Shown one piece after another: positions 60,363 through 64,000 of a stretch of DNA of 64,000 nt. Below the pieces are notes generated by a model. The model ran no database searches and was not told the DNA's origin. It saw only the letters and a program-made list of their open reading frames with translations. Both the position numbers and the translations under genes were made by a program. Origin of the DNA: Nocardia concava NBRC 100430 (lineage in GTDB: Bacteria; Actinomycetota; Actinomycetes; Mycobacteriales; Mycobacteriaceae); NCBI RefSeq assembly GCF_000308815.1, contig NZ_BAFX01000095.1, forward strand, positions 1 to 64,000. Reading direction: 5' to 3'. Every line of letters begins with the position of its first letter. Position 1 is the first letter of the stretch.

Positions 60363-60815
60363 TCAGAAGAAGCCGCAGGTGGGAACCGCGCCGCTCGGGG
60401 CGGGCGCGTGGTCGGCACCGCTCGGCGCGTAGACCTCGAGCCGGATGCCGTCCGGGTCGATGAAGAAGATGCCGCCCGACGCCGCGCCCTCACCGTGCGA
60501 GACCACACCGTCGTGGGCGAAAGCCACCTCCAGTTCCTTCAGCACCGATTCCACCTCGCGCACCTGCTCGATGGTGTCGACCTGGAACGAGAGGTGATGC
60601 AGGCCCGGAGTTTTCACCGAGAACTCGCCGCCGCTCTGCTGCCACAGCGTGACCTGGAGCTTGCCGTCGCGCCCCAGGAAGGCGAAGCGCTGCGCGTCCT
60701 CGCCACCCGCGCCGAGCTGTTCGAAGCCGAGGGCGCGGCGGTAGAAGTCGACCGACCGGTCGAGGTCGGTGACATTGAGGCCGATATGCCCGGTGGCGAG
60801 AACAGGTGCGGTCAT
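60363..60815 (-). CDS. Glyoxalase/VOC-family protein
   Basis: The protein has 150 residues. Two beta-alpha-beta repeats are seen: GHIGLNVTDLDRSVDFYRRALGFE, then GLHHLSFQVDTIEQVREVESVLKEL, ending GIFFIDPDGIRLEVYAP, whose His/Glu residues are the usual metal ligands. Likely a metal-dependent lyase, isomerase, dioxygenase or a resistance protein. It is divergent from the CGNR gene and probably controlled by it. Confidence 0.93.
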   Translation of the reverse strand: MTAPVLATGHIGLNVTDLDRSVDFYRRALGFEQLGAGGEDAQRFAFLGRDGKLQVTLWQQSGGEFSVKTPGLHHLSFQVDTIEQVREVESVLKELEVAFAHDGVVSHGEGAASGGIFFIDPDGIRLEVYAPSGADHAPAPSGAVPTCGFF

Positions 60816-60835
60816 GGTGAACCCTTCCGGAAGAT

Positions 60836-60922
60836 CTAACCGACGTTGTTTGTTTGACAGGTTAGAAGCTAGCGGCGTCGACCCTCACCAGTCAACCCCT
60901 ATAGTTGATTTTGCCGGTTAGA
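60836..60922. promoter_or_regulatory. Repeated GGTTAG motifs between VOC and CGNR genes
   Basis: CTAACCG (60836-60842) is inverted relative to CAGGTTAGA (60858-60866) and CCGGTTAGA (60914-60922). The last two share TTTGxCxGGTTAGAA in direct orientation, 56 bases apart. Clustering in the 115-base divergent gap suggests regulator binding sites. Confidence 0.5.
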
Positions 60923-60930
60923 AAGGAGTC

Positions 60931-61497
60931 GTGAGTCGGATGACAGCTCCGCGACGGTTACCCTCAGGCGTGCCCGAAACCCGCCCCCACCTCGGTGAAC
61001 CGCTTGCCCTGGACCTGCTCAACACCCGCTGGATCAGCGCGGAAGGACCTCAGGACTTGCTCGTCGACGTGGCCGGCGCCCGGCAGTGGCTGGCCGACAA
61101 CGCCCTCGATCTGCCCGCCGACGAGGCCACGCTCGAGGCCCTGGTGACCGCCCGCGAGGCGATTCTGCACGCGGTCAAGGGCACCGGCGCCGACGATCTC
61201 AATGCCGTGCTAGCCCACGGCCGCATCCGCCGCACCCTCACCCCCGAGGGCCCGGCCTCCCTCCCCGACGTCGGAGAACCCGCCTGGCTACCCGGCTGGC
61301 TGGCCGCCGACAACCTGCTACATCTGCTAGCGAGCACCCCCGACCGCATCCGCCAATGCGCGCACCCGGAGTGCGTCCTGTTCTTCCTGGACACGTCGAA
61401 GAACGGCACCCGCCGCTGGCATTCGATGACGACCTGCGGCAACCGCGCCAAGGCCACCCGGCACTACGCGAAGAAGACGCAGGCGGATCAGGCCTGA
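60931..61497 (+). CDS. CGNR zinc-finger regulator (ABATE domain)
   Basis: The protein has 188 residues. An N-terminal ABATE-type domain (LGEPLALDLLNTRW) is followed by the C-terminal zinc finger: QCAHPECVLFFLDTSKNGTRRWHSMTTCGNRAKATRHYAKK, seen as CxxxxC...CGNR in parts. It is a DNA-binding regulator, probably of the divergent VOC gene. Start GTG 60931 or ATG 60940; AAAGGAG sits between the two optimum spacings. Confidence 0.93.
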   Translation: MSRMTAPRRLPSGVPETRPHLGEPLALDLLNTRWISAEGPQDLLVDVAGARQWLADNALDLPADEATLEALVTAREAILHAVKGTGADDLNAVLAHGRIRRTLTPEGPASLPDVGEPAWLPGWLAADNLLHLLASTPDRIRQCAHPECVLFFLDTSKNGTRRWHSMTTCGNRAKATRHYAKKTQADQA

Positions 61498-61527
61498 ATC
61501 GGTAACCGGCTCAGTATGATTCGCTGA

Positions 61528-61719
61528 TCACCAGCGGGTCTTGGGCACATCGAATTCCGCGCACAGTGCCCGCCACACGTCCCGGGGATCCACCCCCGCC
61601 TCGATGGCCTGCGCGCCGGTCCGACCCATCGACGGCAACACATGATCGGTCAGCAGCGCGTCTCCCCGCGCCGCACCGAACTCGGTATGCAACAGCTCCT
61701 GGAACTCCGTCAACCGCAC
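61528..61719 (-). CDS. DUF3046 protein (Rv2738c-like)
   Basis: The protein has 63 residues starting VRLTEFQELLHTEFGAARGDALLTDHVLPSMG and ending VWRALCAEFDVPKTRW (in parts), the DUF3046 pattern. In mycobacteria this gene lies next to recA; here it is 6.5 kb away, in the same orientation as recA. The GTG start matches the family; the frame's upstream extension overlaps a palindromic repeat. Function unknown. Confidence 0.93.
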   Translation of the reverse strand: MRLTEFQELLHTEFGAARGDALLTDHVLPSMGRTGAQAIEAGVDPRDVWRALCAEFDVPKTRW

Positions 61720-61786
61720 GGCGGCGAGCCTACGCCAATCCCGCGGACCCCAGCCAACCCCGGCCACGTGAGCTACACCAGGAGAT

Positions 61787-61849
61787 CGCCGAGTGGCACA
61801 CCAGCGCGGCCTAATCGGACAAAAGCCCTCGGCCATGTGCCACTCGGCG
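61787..61849. repeat. Palindromic repeat family A, copy 4
   Basis: CGCCGAGTGGCACA (61787-61800) pairs perfectly with TGTGCCACTCGGCG (61836-61849). Inside is CGGACAAAAGCCCTCGG, the reverse complement of GGGCTTTTGTCCG found in copy 3, so copies occur in both orientations. It lies four bases past the glycosyltransferase stop. Confidence 0.85.
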
Positions 61850-61852
61850 GGG

Positions 61853-63031
61853 CTAACGGTCAGGCGGCGCTTGGGGGTCGACTACGGCATGGCAGATTTC
61901 GACCGGGTCGGAGACCACCGAGATACCGGTCGCGGCCGAGCGGGCGGATTCGGTGTAGGTCGGGTCGTCGAGGATGCGTTTTACGGCGTCCCGCAGCGCT
62001 TCCGGGGTGGCCGGGCGGACCAGGATCGAACTGCCTTGGCGGGCGGCGCGATTGGCCAGTTCCCATTGGTCGCCGCCGCCGGGGACGGTGACGATGGGGA
62101 CACCGGCGAGGAGGGTTTTGGCGAGCAGGCCGTGACCGCCGCCGCCGATGACCACGGAGGCGTGGCGGAGCAGTTCGTCCTGGCGGCCCAAACCGGCTGT
62201 GGCCCAGGGGGGTAGGTCTGCGGGCGGGGTGTCGAGCATGGAGATGGCGACGCGGACACCTGCGCCCTCGAGGGCTTCCAGGGCCATTTCCGCCAGGCCG
62301 GCCGTGCCGGTCTGCGCGGTGGAGGGGGCGACCATGACCAGGGGTTCGTCACCGGGCGGCAGGTCGAGGATGTGGTCGGTGGGTTCCCACAGCAGCGGGC
62401 CGACCAGGTGGGCGTTGTCCGGCCAGTCGGGGCGCGGCACCTCGAGTGCCGGGAGGGTGGCGACGAGCCGGGCGGTCGGTCCCGGATCCTGCGGCGGCAG
62501 GCCGATACTCGCGCGCGCCTGCTCGCGCTGCACCTCGCCCCGGCGAATGGCGCGCGAGGTCAGCCCGCGCAGCACCGAATCCCGGGCCCACCCGCGCATG
62601 CCCTCACCCGCGGCGAGCCCACTCCCGATGGGCGGCAGCCCCTTCGACGGCAGATACAGCGGATGCGGCGACAACTCCACCCACGGCAGCTTCAACCGCT
62701 CGGCGGCCATTCCGCCCCCGGCGGTCAGCACATCCGACACCACCAGTTCGGGCAGCATGGCGCTCAGATCCGGCAGGATCTCGGTCGAAATATGCGCGGC
62801 CCGTTGATGAATCCGCGCACCGGCGTCGTCATCGTCGTCCTCGGCCCGGGGCGCGAGGCCCTTGAGCCGCCGCACCCCGATCCCGGCCTCGCGCGCGGCA
62901 TCGAACCACCGCGGACTGGTGAACAGCACCGGCTCGTCCCCGGCCTCCAGCAATCGCAGACACAACGCAATCGCCGGAAACGCATGCCCGGGATCCGGCC
63001 CGGCCACCACCGCTACTCGCACGCCCGACAC
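61853..63031 (-). CDS. Glycosyltransferase family 1-like (Rv2739c homologue)
   Basis: The protein has 392 residues. The GT-B fold is indicated by the N-terminal VAVVAGPDPGHAFPAIAL and the C-terminal donor-binding region LLRHASVVIGGGGHGLLAKTLLAGVPIVTVPGGGDQWELANR (in parts), where the usual HGGxGT appears as GGGGHG. Its position beside DUF3046 matches Rv2739c of mycobacteria. It probably transfers a sugar to a lipid or small molecule; both are unknown. Confidence 0.93.
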   Translation of the reverse strand: MSGVRVAVVAGPDPGHAFPAIALCLRLLEAGDEPVLFTSPRWFDAAREAGIGVRRLKGLAPRAEDDDDDAGARIHQRAAHISTEILPDLSAMLPELVVSDVLTAGGGMAAERLKLPWVELSPHPLYLPSKGLPPIGSGLAAGEGMRGWARDSVLRGLTSRAIRRGEVQREQARASIGLPPQDPGPTARLVATLPALEVPRPDWPDNAHLVGPLLWEPTDHILDLPPGDEPLVMVAPSTAQTGTAGLAEMALEALEGAGVRVAISMLDTPPADLPPWATAGLGRQDELLRHASVVIGGGGHGLLAKTLLAGVPIVTVPGGGDQWELANRAARQGSSILVRPATPEALRDAVKRILDDPTYTESARSAATGISVVSDPVEICHAVVDPQAPPDR

Positions 63032-63189
63032 CTTACAATCCCGCCTCCCCGCACCTTCAGCGCCCGGCTGAGAGCCGTCGACGTCGGCAACGCGGGCCGG
63101 CGGTCATATTTCACACCGATTTCGGGGGTACCCCAGGAGTTACCCGCATCTCACGAAATCAGTTGTCACGTTGGCATCGCCGAGAGCGA

Positions 63190-63903
63190 TCAGCCCGCGA
63201 AGTAGTAGAGCTCGAAGCTGATGGCGTGGTCGGCCGGGAAGCCTTCCTTCGGGCCCGCGCTCATGGCGAGCACGGCTCGGGCCTGGGTTTCGGCGGGCTC
63301 GGGGCTCAGGGCCTCGAGGTAGCGGCGGTGGGCGGTGAGGGATTCGACGCCGACCTCGAAGGTGTCACTGACATCGACGGCGTGGCTGCCGTCCGCGACG
63401 CCGTAGACCGCGGCCCAGCGCGGCGACCAGGCGGGGAGGTCGGCGAGTTCGGGGTGGATCCATTCGTTGCCCGCGTCGGAGACGGCGTCGAGGGCGGCGC
63501 GGCCGACGGCGCGATGGTCGGCGGAGTTGGCGTATCCGCGGGCCCAGACGTCGCCGAAGTTGAACAGCACCACCATTTCCGGGCGGTGGCGGCGAATGGC
63601 GGCGGCCAGATCGCGGCGCAGCTCCAGGGATTCCACGATGCGGCCGTCGGGGTGGCCGAGGAATTCCACCTCGGTGACGCCGACGATCTTGGCGGAGGCG
63701 CGCTCCTCGTCCTCGCGCAGCGGCCCGGCCTCTGCGGGCGCGAGGCCCGCGATCCCGGCCTCGCCGCTGCTGACCAGCACGTAGCGAATGTCCTTGCCCT
63801 GCCGCGTCCAGCGCGCGACGGCCGTCGCCGCGCCGTATTCGATGTCGTCGGGGTGCGCGACGATGACGATGCCGCGCTGCCAGTCCTCGGGGAGCTGCTC
63901 CAT
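63190..63903 (-). CDS. PIG-L/LmbE-family deacetylase
   Basis: The protein has 237 residues. The zinc-binding motif AHPDD is in VIVAHPDDIEYG, with the third ligand region NSADHRAVG. This is the family of mycothiol-pathway MshB and Mca and of sugar N-deacetylases; it is shorter than MshB (about 300), so another substrate is possible. Start ATG 63903 gives the conserved MEQLPEDWQRG; GTG 63930 is an alternative. Bases 63904-64000 hold no other recognised gene. Confidence 0.9.
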   Translation of the reverse strand: MEQLPEDWQRGIVIVAHPDDIEYGAATAVARWTRQGKDIRYVLVSSGEAGIAGLAPAEAGPLREDEERASAKIVGVTEVEFLGHPDGRIVESLELRRDLAAAIRRHRPEMVVLFNFGDVWARGYANSADHRAVGRAALDAVSDAGNEWIHPELADLPAWSPRWAAVYGVADGSHAVDVSDTFEVGVESLTAHRRYLEALSPEPAETQARAVLAMSAGPKEGFPADHAISFELYYFAG

Positions 63904-64000
63904 GAGGCCATTCAACCCCAGAGCCGCCACCCTTCCACCTCGGACCTCGGCCACTCGGCCGCAGCGCACGGCCGACTCGGCATCACAGCATGGCCAGCAC

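Noticed and set aside
1..64000. CRISPR arrays, insertion sequences, tRNA or rRNA genes
   Set aside because: No regularly spaced direct repeats, transposase-like frames, tRNA-type cloverleaf with acceptor, or rRNA-like sequence was noticed on reading; a tool-based scan could still find a small one.

Overview
High-GC actinobacterial DNA, most likely Nocardia or a close relative (Mycobacteriales). The strongest taxonomic signal is a conserved block from 29.4 to 63.0 kb. It follows the mycobacterial order hflX, dapF, miaA, Rv2728c-like, DUF349 protein (Rv2731-like), Rv2732c-like, miaB, recX, recA, DUF3046 (Rv2738c-like), Rv2739c-like glycosyltransferase. A gluABCD glutamate importer and several regulator/enzyme pairs are inserted into it. 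A DUF5753/DUF397 pair, a CGNR regulator and a FAAL-fed NRPS fit Nocardia. No IS element, CRISPR array, tRNA or rRNA was seen. Genus-level assignment is inference.

Region 1 (1-12.1 kb, minus strand): a lipopeptide assembly line cut by the left edge. A fatty-acyl-AMP ligase, an ACP fused to a luciferase-like monooxygenase, and an NRPS are packed as one operon. The visible NRPS order is C-A(Thr, with an embedded FkbM-type methyltransferase)-T-C-A-T-E-C... A divergent DoxX-like membrane protein follows.

Region 2 (13.6-29.3 kb): accessory and metabolic genes. These are an old-yellow-enzyme-like protein, an efflux pump, an XRE-cupin regulator divergent from an arylsulfotransferase-like gene with a paired palindromic operator, a Ca2+/cation antiporter, lipid genes (acyl-CoA dehydrogenase, acyltransferase, FadD17-like ligase), a decayed SRPBCC gene, a lipoprotein, a MarR/DinB-like pair with clear operators, ribB translationally coupled to a HAD phosphatase, and the DUF5753/DUF397 pair with two divergent small genes.

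Region 3 (29.4-55.1 kb): tRNA and RNA modification (miaA, miaB, TrmH-like), diaminopimelate epimerase, HflX, glutamate import and recombination (recA, recX). Between them lie MerR/ene-reductase, MDR/TetR and GlxA/MFS pairs. recA has a LexA-type SOS box. recX is fused to a long low-complexity N-terminus and carries extra C-terminal RecX repeats.

Region 4 (55.1-64 kb): a two-domain Lrp/AsnC regulator divergent from an MFS pump, a predicted six-bladed beta-propeller protein, an NTF2-like protein, two small redox/binding genes, a CGNR regulator with repeated upstream motifs, DUF3046, a glycosyltransferase and a PIG-L deacetylase.

Two dispersed palindromic repeat families sit in intergenic gaps: family A (four copies, arms around CCGAGYGGCACA) and family B (two copies, arms around GTCATCCCGGC). 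All A copies and both B copies abut gene ends.
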